Source of the DNA: Chimonanthus salicifolius
Lineage: Eukaryota; Streptophyta; Magnoliopsida; Laurales; Calycanthaceae
Assembly: GCA_013350335.1 (NCBI GenBank)
Contig: CM023538.1
Location: forward strand, 46,742,201 to 46,806,200
Direction of reading: 5' to 3'
Length of the DNA: 64,000 bases
Notes under the pieces: model-generated
Database searches by the model: none
What the model was told of the DNA's origin: nothing
Seen by the model: only the letters and a program-made list of their open reading frames with translations
Part shown: piece after piece, positions 33,892 to 46,985 of the stretch
Layout: the number at the start of each line of letters is the position of its first letter
Position numbering within the stretch: the stretch's first letter is position 1
Program-made: the position numbers and the translations under genes

Positions 33892-34334
33892 CATTGGGCC
33901 TTTCTTCAATTGGGGTTAAGGCAACCTCTACTTCTGCTCGAGAACACCTAGATAATACTCATAGAATATGATCAATCTCGATAATAAGAATTAGCAACAA
34001 CTATTTGGTGAGCTTCATATTATCTATGATGACTCGACCCAAGCCTAGGTGGCTGAGCCTAGACTGGTCAAAAATAGGCTGAAAAAGGTCAAGTTTGGGG
34101 ATTGTAGGTGGGACTGATAGTGGAGTCCCTTGAGCAAAATACTGGCTAAGGTGTGGGTGAAAAAGTCTCAGATCACCCAGTAGCAAGTTGTGATGGGTTT
34201 TATATAAGGACACGTCCCTCCTTTTTAGCGAGCAAGGTGGAGGATAACTCCTGTGGTTATTGGCACGGTGTAGGACAACTCCCGTGGTTCTTGGCTCGGT
34301 GGAGGATAGCTCCCGTGGTTCTTGGCACTGTGGA
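33892..34334 (+). repeat. Second copy of the 31388 LTR piece
   Basis: Roughly 85-90 percent like 31388-31850, including about 155 bases (GGCCTTTCTTCAATTGG...) ahead of the putative LTR start. It has the decayed USE, an intact TATATAAGG, and three and a half 31 bp repeats (34229-34334). Shared upstream flank means the two copies arose by duplication or that the LTR is longer than thought. Confidence 0.6.
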
Positions 34335-36263
34335 ATTGACCGTTCATCACCAAGATATGTAAATAAAGTAAAGGCCTAGATCTGAAATTCACGTAAAGAT
34401 CTAAAATACAATTCATATTTATTAATAAAACAAGATTCACAAGTTTTAATTTAATTAATCAAAACCTTAGTAATCATAATTCAATTCTTACAATCAAGAT
34501 CCTAACTATTGCATACGCTCATGTTCAATCAAATAAATAAAAGTTGTGTTCTTGAAATTAACAATAAAATAATCATAAAAGTATTTTAGAAATTCGATGT
34601 TCCAGGGTTCTAAATGAATTCTTTACTTTATTAAATGGAAGCATTAAAGTACAAGGCTTTTCTAAATTAAATATAAGAAAGACAACATAAAAGATAAAAG
34701 TCTACACTCTCACTTGTAAATTCGTATGGTGCTCATTGTCTTCCTGTCTTTTGCTCCAGCCTTTAGTCCTCTTGAATTCCAGGTCATATTCGAATTTTAC
34801 CCTTGGGGTAATGGGGTATTTATAGGTTTTGAAAAGAGATGGATGGCTTGGATTAAATTAAGGTTTAAGTTCGGAAATCAAAGGAATGGATTGGATCTAA
34901 ATGGGAATGGATGATGGGGATTAAAGCTTGGATTTTAGGGTTGCACAAGGTATGAAATTCGAATGGATTTGATTGGGGTTGAGAAAATAGTGTGGGATTC
35001 TTGGGATTGGATGGTAAGGTGTGTTTGGATCTTACAAATGTACCTAGATGGTTTTTAGTTTAAGTGCATGGAGAGGTTTTAGGTTACAAAAATCATGGGA
35101 TGATGAGGTGTAATATGCGCATAGAGGCTAGCTTGAACTACAAGTTGTTCATAGCTTAGGGTTTATGAATGGAGGGTTTAGATTAAATGGGTTTTGATCT
35201 AATGGCTCTAAGGTATTTTGGGTAAAATAATTATAGGAATGGGTAGATGGTTGATGAAGGGTTTAGATTCAAAGGTTGATCCTAAATAGATGATGAAATA
35301 CATGACCAAAATATAAGGAAATGTGTGTATGTGATGGATGCATGTGGAGGCTCTAGGGTTTCTAGGAGATGAATGGGTGAATGAGATTAGATGACCTAAT
35401 ATCTAATGGCTAAGATGGTCAATGCATGAAATGAATGCAAGGATTAATAGGTGATCCATGGATGAACACTAATCTAAGGTTAAAATGATCATGATGATGA
35501 TGGATGATCTAGATCTAATGATAGATGAACGGATGGGTTAGATTTGATGGTGGATCTAAGGTTTGACCTAATTTGGTGTGTGAGATGGAAGGTTAAGATC
35601 TAAGATGGAAATTGGATGGTGTGGATGTGAAGTTGGGTTATGGGTTTTGGACATAGGTAGTTGGATTGGACTTAGGTAAATTCAAACATGGACAATGGAG
35701 TTCATTGGACTTTGGGCTTTGCATTTGGATCTAGACCACAACTCAGGCCCATTTAAATTGGATTTGAGAGCTTGTACCTTAGTTGGACTAAACTTGCACA
35801 CTGGCCTGGCCCAAAGTGTGAAATGCACATGGGCTTGCATGTGGCTTGGCCCATTGAAGCTTTATGGAGCATAGGTTGTCCCACTTGAACTGAGTCTTAG
35901 CCCAATGACTTGAAATTCAGGCTTTGGCACTTGGATTGCAGCTTTTAACCTCTAGAATTAAATAATTATTCAACCACTTTAAATCTAAAATTATTAATTA
36001 ATCATAGACTCTCATAATTGGATCTAGATTAATTAATTTACATGAAAATCCCAGAAAGTGGCATGAAATAATTATAATAATCCTAGTTCTTCTCTTTAAA
36101 GCTCAAAACTTGCAATCTTCTGTTGTTTTAACTTGATTTTCCTGAACTTTCCATTTTTTACTAGAAAACTAACAAACTACATTAAATGCATCATTATATA
36201 CAAAATTGAGGATTAACTAACCCAATAATCAGGGGTAAAAATGTAAGATTTCAGTGCTCAACA
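34335..36263 (-). repeat. tRNA-Asp-family LTR fragment fused into the gypsy LTR
   Basis: From GACCGTTCATCACCAA (34338) to CAGTGCTCAACA (36263) it matches the LTR at 7273-9937, including TATAAATA on the minus strand (34816-34823). About the first 530 bases of the LTR are missing. The left junction falls in the word GTGGA, present in both partners. The right end is the true LTR end, after which the gypsy LTR resumes with ATTTATATAT. Confidence 0.65.
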
Positions 36264-36266
36264 ATT

Positions 36267-36346
<80 letters not shown>

Positions 36347-36704
36347 CGCGCTCCCTCACTGGGCATGTACAGCAGCTCACGCCTTTGCCTTTCAGGTGCT
36401 TCGATGGAGGCGGGAACCGGCAGATATCGGGATCAGGCTTAGGAAGTAGCCGTTGTTGATGACTTAGGTTGTTCCCATTTTGAGAGAACATTGTATATTT
36501 GATTTAGTGGTCATCTTGTTTTATGAATTATTGTAATAATTGTTACGTTATATTGCTATGTTGATTTGAGTTATTGATGCCTTACTTGCTTTTGTTATTA
36601 TATTGTTGGTGATTAGCAAAATAAAAAATAGACCTGATATCCATTTTTTAGAATGTAATGAATGCTTCAGAGATAACACGCCCGTAGCGGGACGAGGTGT
36701 TACA
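36264..36704 (+). repeat. 3' part of the 5' LTR of the nested gypsy element
   Basis: Runs (TA)n(TG)n(CG)n (36268-36351), CTCCCTCACTGGGC, CCTTTCAGGTGCTTCGATGG, then AACATTGTATATTTGATTTAG to GAGATAACACGCCCGTAGCG and GGGACGAGGTGTTACA at 36704. It aligns with 53320-53700 of the 3' LTR throughout. Confidence 0.85.
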
Positions 36705-37459
36705 TTTGGTATCTGAGCACGGTTCAACTCTCGAATTATACATGGGACAGAGATAGATTTGATGATGATTAGAGATTAAGTTCATCCCCTAGGTGTTAGG
36801 GTATATGGAACCGGGTTCTGGGGTAGTGCATAGACACCCAAGGTTTTGTAGTCTGTTTGATACGCTACCTTTCAATTAGTACGTTTGAGACGTATCTAGT
36901 GGTGAAATCTCGCTGGGTTTGAGGCTGACCGGCATTTTATTCATGGGAGAGTTGGTGATGAGGTCAATCGCTCGCTTGAGTATGAGCATCATGACATGGT
37001 CACAGGATTTTTGGGTCTAACCCTGTTAGGTCCGTATGGGGCTCTTGTTTAGAGAGCGAGGGCACTGTATGTGGGCTGAAATAGGTTCATTGGAAATCTA
37101 TGGGCGTCTACTGAGTGATTCCGATCGGCGTACTATATAGATGGCCTATGGAATTCCATGGGAGGTTGATGAGTTTAATTTGTTCGAGTTGTTTGTTAGT
37201 ACTGTTTTGAGCTTAGGACTGTGGGGAGTGTCTGGGAAACGAGCCGGTGGTTGTATGCTAGACCCTTGGATTTTCGCGGACCAATGTTATTGTTAGAGGC
37301 AATTGTGGTTTTGTTAAGAGATTGTTTAGGTCACACTAGTAGGGTTGACCTTTGAGGCTCTAGTGGGCCCGACTTACGGGCCGGTTTTGATGCATGAATG
37401 AGTTGGGAGCTCGACACTTTGAGTAGACACATGGGTTCTTCTTGGCCCTTGATCCGTAT

Positions 37460-37630
37460 AGTGTTTGATTCCATTGCCCCTCACTCTTTTCGCCTTGAGT
37501 TTCTCTAGTGGTGGATCATATTTATGGGCCGTGCATTTTAACCTTCGAGGCTTAGTGTTGGAGGTTGATTTATGAATTCTGGAGATGTCAGAGTTCGACA
37601 TCATCTTGGAGATGGATTGGTTGTCCTTCC
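37460..37630 (+). pseudogene. gypsy protease remnant
   Basis: Two blocks in different frames: VFDSIAPHSF (family LFDSGASHSF) near 37467 and EFDIILEMDWLS (family EFDVILGMDWL) near 37590. The active-site glycine is replaced by isoleucine and stops intervene. Confidence 0.7.
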
Positions 37631-37839
37631 ATCAGAGTTTCTTGGACTATAGGCGTGGTAGGTGATGGCTCGGTCACTCACATGGGGTGCGTCCAGCAGG
37701 TAGCTTACAACTTACAGTCTGAGCGTGGAGGAATTGTATAACTTGGTCGTTAGCATGATTTGGAAGTGAGTTTGGGGTTAGCGGATGTTGAGATGCCTCA
37801 TGTGGTCTGAGAGCACCTGGATGTCTTTCCGGAGGGTTT

Positions 37840-39055
37840 CCTTGGTTTGCCGCCACGCCGAGAGGTAGGATTTGTTGTATATTTGCTCCCCTAGTGCCGC
37901 ACTTGTTTCAGTTATTCTTTATCAGGTGGCGTTTGTAGAGGTGTTGGTGCTTGAGAGTCAGCTCAGGGAGTTGGAGTCTTTCGGCTACGATTGACCCAAC
38001 GCTCTCCTTGGAGCGCACTGGCTTTGTTGGCCAGGAAAGGAATAGCTCCTTGAGTTTGTACGTTGGTTACCGGCAGATGAGTAAAGTGTATGTAAAAACC
38101 AAGTAAATCTTGTCGAGGATTGACGACATCCTGGTATGCTCAATATCTGGGGAGGAACGTGAGCAGCATCCAAGGATCGTGCTTCATGTGTTGAGGGATC
38201 ACTAGATTTAGGCAAAGTACGGTGAATGTAAGTTTTGGTTAACAAGGGTACAATTTCTGGGGCACGTGGTGTTAGATGAGGGTGTGGTCGTGGTCCCAGT
38301 CAAGGTTGAGGCTGTTTTGAGTTGGGAGCAACCACGGAGTGTGACCAAGATTCAGAGGTTTTTGGGACTTGCGAAATGCTATCGACGGTTCATGAACGAC
38401 TTCTCCAAGATCGCCACACCCATAACGAGGTTGACTCGTAAAAATGTGTCATTTGTCTGGGATGAAGCTTGTGAGGCAGCCGTCTGGGGGCGAAAGGACA
38501 GTCCAACTTCCGCTCCCATGATTGTCTGTGCCCCAGAGAGGCACCGTGGCTATGCAGTTTACTATGATGTTTCAGGCGGTGGTTTAAGTTGTGTATTGAT
38601 GCAAGATAAGAAAGTGATAGCTTGAGATCCGAGACAGCGTATGACCCAAGAGCAAAATTATCATACTCTTGACTTAGAGTTAACGACTATGATTTTTGCA
38701 CTCAAGGTTTGGAGACGTTACTTGAATGGTGAGAGGTTCGAGGTTTTCTTAGATTAGTATGGCTTCAAGTATCTGTTCACTTAGAAAGAGCTGAACATGA
38801 GGCAAAGACGATGGATGGAGTGCCTTAGTGACTATGACTTTGTGATGTCTTACTACCCCAGCAAGGTAGGTGTAGTTGGAGGAGCCTTGTCGAGTTTGAT
38901 CGAAGGATATAGAGTATCCAAACTCTACAACATGATCATTCAACCAGAGATTTATGATGGAGTTTTGATAACTCAGCAGGCAGAGGCAAGGTGTATTATA
39001 TTGAGAGATTCTGTGACCAGTGGCAGCAGACCCATTGGATTGGCTGTGAGACACG
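37840..39055 (+). pseudogene. gypsy RT and RNase H remnant with internal deletion
   Basis: GLPPRREVGFVVYLLP (about 37850) is the linker before RT. The fingers and most of the palm are missing. At about 38110 the frame picks up as DDILVCSISGEEREQHPRIVL, then CKFWL, QFLGHVV, the thumb (FLGLAKCYRRFMNDFSKIATP) and RNase H (YYDVSGGGLSCVLMQ; then LELTTMIFALKVWRRYLNGERFEVF and KELNMRQRRWMECLSDYDF). RNase H has stops at 38624, 38756 and 38783. The next insertion cuts it at 39055. Confidence 0.85.
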
Positions 39056-41340
39056 TGTTGCTCAAATTTTAAATTTATTACTCGCAAGTGAACGGAACAT
39101 TTAATAGTATAGCATATGAGTGCGAGATCGATCCCACAAGGAAATCACAAAATATATGCTTAAAAATTAAATTGGCACCATGTAGAATAATGTAATCAAG
39201 GAAAATAAAATTATGGAATTAATTCTTAAACATGGGCTCTAATTTTCTAAAACATAGAGTTATGTACTTAATTCAACAAAATCCAAATTAACATCTAAAA
39301 TTAGAAATTAATTAAATATTAGATCTAAATTTAATACATTCAAAATTCAATTAAAATGGTGGAAAGAAATTAAACAATCTCAACTTAACCTAAAATCAAT
39401 TAATTAAGAAGCAAATAACATATTCCTAATCTAGTTCCAAAGAATTTGAATAAATTGAATAAATGAAATAAAAATTAAAAAATTAGAATATGAACAAGAA
39501 TAACATACATATTTACAGTGGATTAGAGCCATTCATTGCAATTGAACATCATACCCAATAATATTAATAAACAAGAGATCTAGACCATGGAATTCGCGTA
39601 AAAATCCAAGTTTCAATTCAAATCTTTCATTAAAATTAAAATCCATATTCCCCAATTTAATTAAGTGACCTTAAATCCTTGGGGAGTGCATGAACCATTT
39701 TTATTTACTAATCTTTTTTATTTTTCTATTTTTTTAGGAATGCCTAAGTCTAACAATGCTAGATTCAAAATCTGTGTACATTAAATTACTCCAAAACCTA
39801 CGTGAAGATTCTGACTCTCATAAAAAAATTGCATGAAACCTAATCTAAGTGCAATTTTTCTAAAGTTATAACTAGGGATGAAATACAATATTTACAACCT
39901 AATTAAAATTTTAAATTAAGTCAATGACATAAAATATAGATTCCACCAAATTTATGCGAGAGTTAAGATTCACAAGTTTCCATTGAAACTTTATTTTTAG
40001 AACTCATATTGAGAAACTTTCCAAAGTTAGATGAGATTCTAAATTTAGAAAATTTCTAAGTTTAGAAATTGTCTAAAATTAAACATCTCCAAAATTAGAC
40101 CACTTTTCAAAAATAGATTTTTCCTAAAATTAGAACTTTCCAAAATATAAATTCTTGCTAAATTAAGACATATCTCCAAGATTAGGAAAAAATTGCTAAA
40201 AGAGGAAACTAACAAACTAGAAAATTTGTAAAAATAGAAAAATTCTAATTATACTAGTTTCTAAATTTAGCAACCTTCCAAAAGAGATTAATTCCAAATT
40301 TATTAATATTTTTTAAAATCTCTAATCTAAGGAAACTTTCTAAAATTAGAACTTCTAAACATAGAAATTTCTAATTTTAATGACTTTCCAAAAACTAGAA
40401 GTTTCTAAAAATAGCAATTTTTCCTAAATCACATAAATCTAATGGCACTCAATTTATTTTTTGATTTCCCCAGCAACGGCGCCAAATTTTTTTTTTATAG
40501 ATTTTAAATTTATTATTCGTAAGCGCATGAACCATTTAATAGTATAGCATGAGTCCGAGGTCGATCCCACAAGGAAATCACAAAATATATGCTTAAAAAA
40601 TTAAATTGGCACCATTCAACATAATGTAATCAAAGAAAATAAAATTATGGAATTGATTCTTAAACATGAGATCTAATTTTCTAAAACATAAAGTTATGCG
40701 CTTAATTCAACAAAATCCAAATTAATATCTAACATTGGAAATTAATTTAATATGAGATCAAAAGTTAATACATTCAAAATTTAATTAAAATGGTGGAGAG
40801 AAATTAAAAAATCTCAACTTAACTTAAAACCAATTAATTAAGAAGACAATAAAATATTCCTAACCTAGTTCCAAAGAATTTGAATAAATTGAATAAATGA
40901 AATAAAAATAAAAGAATTAAAAGATGAACAAGAATAACATACATATTTACAGTGGATCAGAACCATTCATTGCAATTGAACATCATACACAATAATATTA
41001 ATAAACAAGAGATCTAGACCATGGAATTCGTGTAAAAATTCAAATTTCAATTCAATATTTCATTAAAATTAAAATCCATATTCCCCAATTTAATTAAGTG
41101 AACCTTAGATCCTTAGATTTAAACAATTAAATTCAAGATCTAAATATTTCATTATGTCCCAATGGAAACTTAGATCTGAATCTAAAGAAATCTAAGTTTG
41201 AACTATTTCATTATGTCCAAATAATTAAACAAAGAGTAGAAAATGAAAAATAAAATCACACAATAATAAAAGAAACTTGACAATTGGATGTTCCAGGATT
41301 CTAAAAGCTTATCTGAGATTTATTAAATGGAAATATTACA

Positions 41341-44300
41341 TGTCACGCCCCGAACCCAGATGTGGGCCCGGAACGAGACTAATTTTTTTTTTAACACAAT
41401 AAACTCTAATCACCCAACGTCATAACTGGGCTGGATCTTCAAGTTTACCAAAACCCGATCCTAGAAAATGTCACACGTGCTTTTCACACATGAACTCAAA
41501 CATATACCATATGTCCCCATATACAAACCCATATCACACAACAAATATTTTCATTTATCTCATCAGTGTTACGAACGAAACATAGCGGATATAATGTATA
41601 CGACATTAAAACTTACAGACATGAGTTTTTTATGCTACATAAGGCATATTTATAATAAAAACACACAAAATAGTCAAAGGTACGCTTGGTTTCCACGTGC
41701 GGAAAACCACAGACAATTCCCAAGTTCCGACTCCTAACGAGGCACCATTGGTTCCTCCAGCCCATATCCTGCATTGTAAGGGACGTGAGCTACTAGCCCA
41801 GTGAGGAAAGCTCACCATAAAATCCAACATACAATATTCATGGAATAAATAACAATGCCTGTTCCATAAATGAGACGCAGTTAATCCACTTAACTCATTT
41901 TCACCATAACATCCAACATATTATATGAAACAGTAAATAATGCATGTTTCATGAATGCAATGCGGTTAATCCACTTAACCCATTTTCACCCTAGGATCAC
42001 TTTCTAATGTGTTTTATCAATTTTTACCAAGGTCAGCCTCCATTTAGCAACTTGCAAGTGCATAAGGTCTCCGCTACCCGGTCTACTAGCCCATCCAACA
42101 CCAACGGTTGATGGCGGTCGACCACAGCCTACTAACACGTCCAACCCAACAGTTCGCAAACGGTGTTCGACTAATCTCAGCAATTATATCCCAACGGCCA
42201 ATATTCAACTTTACAAAGTTATTATCTTCCACAGATTTAACTTATGAACATAATTATCACATGCAAATGTCAAATGCATGATAATGTATGATTTCCAGTG
42301 CCCTCCTTACACAGGGACTTATTCTGAGAGAACCACCATATTTTAGCCTTACCATTTGGTGTATCAAATACCAGTACAAGAAATCAATAAAATAATCAAT
42401 ATCACACCAACATATAAAACTGGATTTAATAACATGAATGCCTTCACCCGATTTTTACCCGACAATTCCCAGACACTCCATGGGTCCATACTGCGTTAGA
42501 GATTATAAGTCCTCGACTCCCCGACACCATTTTAACGCCTACGTTCTAAAAAGTTAGAACATTTACATCCCTTACATGTAGGCAGTGTCAGGTCTCGTAT
42601 TCTGGACCTATATAGCCTTTTCCATCTTTAATTGACCATGAGTCCCATTTCAGTCTGGTGTTAGTGGGTTTAATATATAACACAATACAAGTGTTGGTTC
42701 GAGTCTCCTCACCTTCTCCGGTTGAGTTTTTCATAGAAAATCTGTAAGATAGAGTAGAATGTATAAATTTTCTATTTGTCAGTATTTACGCATAATAATT
42801 TCCCAAACCCCGTGCTATTTTTCCAGAAAACATGATATATATAATGAGTCACCTAAGCTCTTTCTACTCCTTTAAATTATGTCAAAAAGTTAGTTGTCAG
42901 CCATTCAAAACATTACAATGAAATGAAAAATGTAAAGTACTCAGTGCCTTCTCTCGTATTGTCTTCTGGAGAAAGGACTATGGAGACGTATTGTGAGAGG
43001 CCCAGAGGGTACAGAGACAGTAAAGTAAATAAAAGTACTCAGTGCCCTATCCTCGTATTGTCTTCTGGAAGAAGGACCATGGAGACGTATTGAGAATGTG
43101 GCCCAGAGGGTACAGTACAGGAATTTAAACACACAAGGTGGAAAAATAAACACACAATAGTCAGCTGGGGTTAATCTTTTCCCCGATTTTACTTAGGGTC
43201 AAAAATTATATTTGAACGTAATACAAATCTTGAGGGTAAAATTTAAATTTTAAGAGGAAATCTATTTTTCCTCCATTAAAAAAAATCTCATTTTTTTGAA
43301 TCCCAATACTAAGTTATTTTACTCCTAACTTGCTATGGAGTTAATAAAAATAAGAATAGAATTATTTCGATACCTTGGGTGCAAAATTCTGTCTAAGATT
43401 GACTAAATTTGAAAATCCTTAAAAGAATGAGGGAAACCCGAACGTTCGGCTGCTGCTGGTATGGCCGAAGCAAGAGAAAGAAAAGAAAAATAGGAGAGAG
43501 AGAGCTTGCTGCTTTTGAAAGAGGAAGAGGAGCAAAACGGCAAAAGAGTTTTTTTTTTTTTTTCTTTACGTTCTGGCTTCCTCGCCGATTACTCCTATTT
43601 ATAGGCAACCGTATGGATTTTTTTAATCATACAGATTGCCGAATCTATTCATAGGTTTATAAGTTTTTTAATAACTATGCATTTATTGTTATATATTTTA
43701 TAATTATTATTACAACTGCCACCAACCGCATAGGCAATTGGCGGTGTTGTAATCTTCCAACACAGGTACAAGCTACAACTGTAGCTTTAAAACTTATCAT
43801 TCATCTGGTTTCTGATATTATTTTATAATATAATATTAGTTTATTCTTTTTACTATTTACATCTATGTCCTTTCTTTTATCGGGGTATTTCAGGATCTCA
43901 CTAAATTGATACAATTGGTTCAGTAGGTCAGGTATTAAAAACTAAGCATGGTATTAAAATTTGGAGTGAAATCTATCTAAAAAACCCAGTGTTTTCGCTA
44001 AAAATCACCGTTTTAACAAAATCTTCTAATTTTCAAGATTCTTTTTGAAAGTATCCAACCTTATAGTTTGATAGAGTAAATTTGTCTGATAAAAATATTC
44101 TAAAGTTTCAAAGTGTTTTTAGGTCAAAAATCACATTTTCCAAGTGAAAGAATATTCAACGGCCCATATTTCACGGCTTAAAATAAATAAAAAACCTAAC
44201 TATTTTAGAGTATAAAGAAATAAACAGCTTAGTTATAATACAGATTGGGTACTGACTCTTTGTGTATATTTTTAGGACTTCCTCTACCCTGTCAAATTGG

Positions 44301-44679
44301 GGTTTTACCACTTTAAAACTTATGGGTAAAATAAATTAGCGAAATTATAACGAGATTGGCATGTCATTAGGTCTGGAATTTAAAAATAATGCATAACTTA
44401 AAATTTGAAGTTCAAACTAAGTCAAATGACTAAGTTTATACAGCAGCTAAGGTTTAAACCTAAAATAATATTATTATTATATTCATAACTCACCCATATA
44501 TCTTTGAAACTTAATTAGAAGAGTTACCGGATTCGGATCGAGTCAAACTTAGATTTGTTGAAAAACTTATTTGATACTCTTTACGATTAGAGGAAAATAA
44601 TTCATAATTAACGGATAAAAATTATTTAATTAATCATGATTAATCATAATTAATTCCTAAATTGGGTTGGGGTATTACA
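41341..44679 (-). repeat. Gypsy solo LTR (3339 bp) with 5 bp target duplication
   Basis: Plus-strand ends TGTCACGCCCCG and GGGGTATTACA, flanked on both sides by TTACA (41336-41340 and 44680-44684). Homologous landmarks with 48751-51993 and 12000-16307 are in the same order. A minus-strand CTATAAATAGG box lies at 43596-43604. No primer site or coding sequence inside, so it is a solo LTR left by LTR-LTR recombination. It sits in the 5' LTR of the element at 39056-45827. Confidence 0.9.
42640..42730 (+). mobile_element. Possible SINE fragment
   Basis: TGGTGTTAGTGGGTTTAA (A-box-like) is followed 30 bases on by GGTTCGAGTCTCC (B-box-like, 42693-42705) inside the solo LTR. No poly(A) tail or target duplication was found, so this is only a candidate. 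Confidence 0.3.
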
Positions 44680-45827
44680 TTACAACTCTTTGGAATTTCA
44701 TCAAAGACATAGAAATAAAAATAAAATTACAAGGGCACCAACTTGTAAAATCAAATTCAGCTCCTCCTGTCTTCTATGTGTTCCAAACTCCAGACAATTC
44801 TCTTGCTCCAGGTCTGTTCGAATTTTACACTATCTGAACTCCTCTATTTATAACTTCAGATGGAGAGGAAGTGAAACCTTAGATTACAAATGCTATGGTC
44901 GAATCTCACAACTCAAATCCCATGATTTTCGAATTTACTAACTCACAGATGACTTGGTCCTCAATCCAAGATCCAATGTTTTCTCTCTTATCTCCACCTG
45001 TTCTATGCAAAATTAACAAGTGCCCTCTGGCTTATTGCGATTTTGACATGTGTCTATTCAAGATAATTTATCTCCAAGCTTCAAATCTCCAAAGATCACT
45101 GCAATCTAACAATTTCGAATTTGACTTGTATGGTGTCCAAATACATTGCATTGTTTTCTCGATTCAATCCAATCTCAATAATCTCATCTCCATATCAGCA
45201 GGATCGAAATCCATTGTCAAATTATGCTCCACTCGATTTTTGCAATCCACATTTGATTCACACGATTTTATCCTTGGATTTTTGAGAAAATATTCCACAC
45301 ATGTGGCACTCCATAGCTCCATATGAATTTTGATGGGCTTCCACCTTAAACTGATGGACTTGGAGATTGAATTGTAGGCTTTGGACTTCTAGGCTTCAAT
45401 CTGGCCTGGCTCACTAGTGAACTTTGGTTCATGGACTTTGACTTCAATTTAGCTTGAACTTCAGACTTGGATCAGATCAGTGGGCCCATTTATGTATATA
45501 TAATTTTTTACACCTTTACAATTTAATACAGTCTAAAAAAATATTATTATAATTCAAACTCTCGTATCAGGATCTGAATTATAATAATTTACAATAAATC
45601 CAAAATAAAATTAGGTGGTAAAATTTATAAACTTTCTAAAATTATGAATATGGCCCACTTTTCTACACTTCTTTCCATTTTTAGCTCAATTTCTTGTCAA
45701 TTTCTTGTGATGTCCATATTTTTCCTACAAAACTCAAAAATAACGTTAAACATACTTAATATACATAAAACCGAGACCAACTAATCCAATTTAAATGGGT
45801 GAAATTGTCATTTTTCATGTCTCAACA

Positions 45828-46985
45828 ACGAGATGGAAGTTGATTTTCCAAGACAGGTTGTATCTACCTATGTCAGGGTAGTGCCGCGATGAGGTATTAC
45901 AGCACTTCCATCATCCCAGATTTGTCGTGCATTCGGAATGTTCAATGATGTATCATGATCTGCATCAACAGTTCTGGTGGAGAAACATGAAGTGGGCAGT
46001 GGCGAGGGTTGTGACTCTATATTTGACTTACCAGCAGGGCAAGATTGAGCACTTGAGACCCGCTGGTAGATTACAATCTCTTTCGATCCCCAAGAGGAAG
46101 TGAGATCACGTTACTACAAATTTTGGTGACTGGTTTGCTGAAGTCACCTCGAGGGCATGATGCAGTATAGGTCATAGTGATTGATTAACTAGTTGGCCCA
46201 TTTATTAGTATGAGGACGACAGATTCTTTGGAGACTTTGCTTCTACTTTATATGTCGGGGGTCGCCAGATTGCATGGTTTGCCTATGATCGGTTGTTTTA
46301 GCCCGAGATTAGAGGATTGTTTCTCGGTTCTGGCATAGTTACAAAAAGAGTTGTGCAAACAGTTATGTTTCAATGCAGCGTTCTATCTGCAGATAGATGA
46401 CAAATCGGAGCGGACCATTCAGATCTTAGAAGATATGCACCGATCTTGTGCTTTGGATCGTGGTGGTAGCTGGGAGGGTTACTTGCACTTGGTTGAGTTT
46501 GGTTCCAACAAAAACTACTAATTCAGTATCAAGATGGCTCCGTATGAGGCCTTGTATGGCAGGCCATGCAGATCACCCTTGGGTTGGGCAGAGACCAGTG
46601 GTACAATGATATCATGACCGGATATGGTTTTGGGACTACTAAGCAGCTGAGATTGATCAAGCTGAGATTGTTGATTGCAATAGTCGGTGAGAGGGCTTTG
46701 CTGACCGTCAGTGGACACTAGAGTTTGCAGTGGGGGGTCATGTTTTTCTTCGGATTCAGAGGTTTGGCGCAGATGAAATTTGTGACCCAAGTATATTAAA
46801 CCTTTGGAGGATTCGAGGGAGCAAATGCTTCGTGGCAAGACTATCCGCTTGATATTGGTGGTTTGGAAACACAACGGCAGAGAGTTTGGGGGGATGAGGC
46901 GACGCAACAAAAGCAATTTCCAGCCTTGTTTGGGAAAACAGATATGAGTTCAGTTTGAATTTAGAGGACAAAATTCCTTAAAGAG
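45828..46985 (+). pseudogene. gypsy integrase remnant
   Basis: Reads on from the RNase H end: DRLYLP..., the HHCC zinc finger region (FHHPRFVVHSE...MMYHDLHQQFWW), then YLTYQQGKIEHLRPAGRLQ, where both zinc cysteines of CLTCQ have become tyrosine. Further on, SERTIQILEDM holds the catalytic glutamate, MAPYEALYGRPCRSPLGWAE is the conserved block after the core, and FEFRGQNSLKRG is the C-terminus by the polypurine tract. The second catalytic aspartate (SDRDPRF) has been lost (about 46300). Many frame changes. A chromodomain is not recognisable. Confidence 0.85.

Larger units (their letters stand above)
39056..45827 (-). mobile_element. tRNA-Asp-primed non-autonomous element inserted in the gypsy interior
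   Basis: It has a left (3') LTR fragment 39056-39683, an interior of about 800 bases, a primer site (plus strand CCCCAGCAACGGCGCCA, 40468-40484), and a right (5') LTR from about 40494 to 45827 that is itself split by a gypsy solo LTR. LTR ends read TGTTGCTCAAATTT and CATGTCTCAACA. The same family as 21535-28096 and 7273-9937. The left LTR breaks off at ATCCTTG and runs into interior sequence, so a deletion removed its end and the polypurine tract. Flanks are ACACG and ACGAG, not an exact duplication. No protein domains. Confidence 0.8.

Noticed and set aside
36254..36491. Frames over the TA/TG/CG run
   Set aside because: Microsatellite translation within an LTR.
44895..45326. 143-codon plus-strand frame
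   Set aside because: Part of the tRNA-Asp-family LTR, antisense to its transcription.
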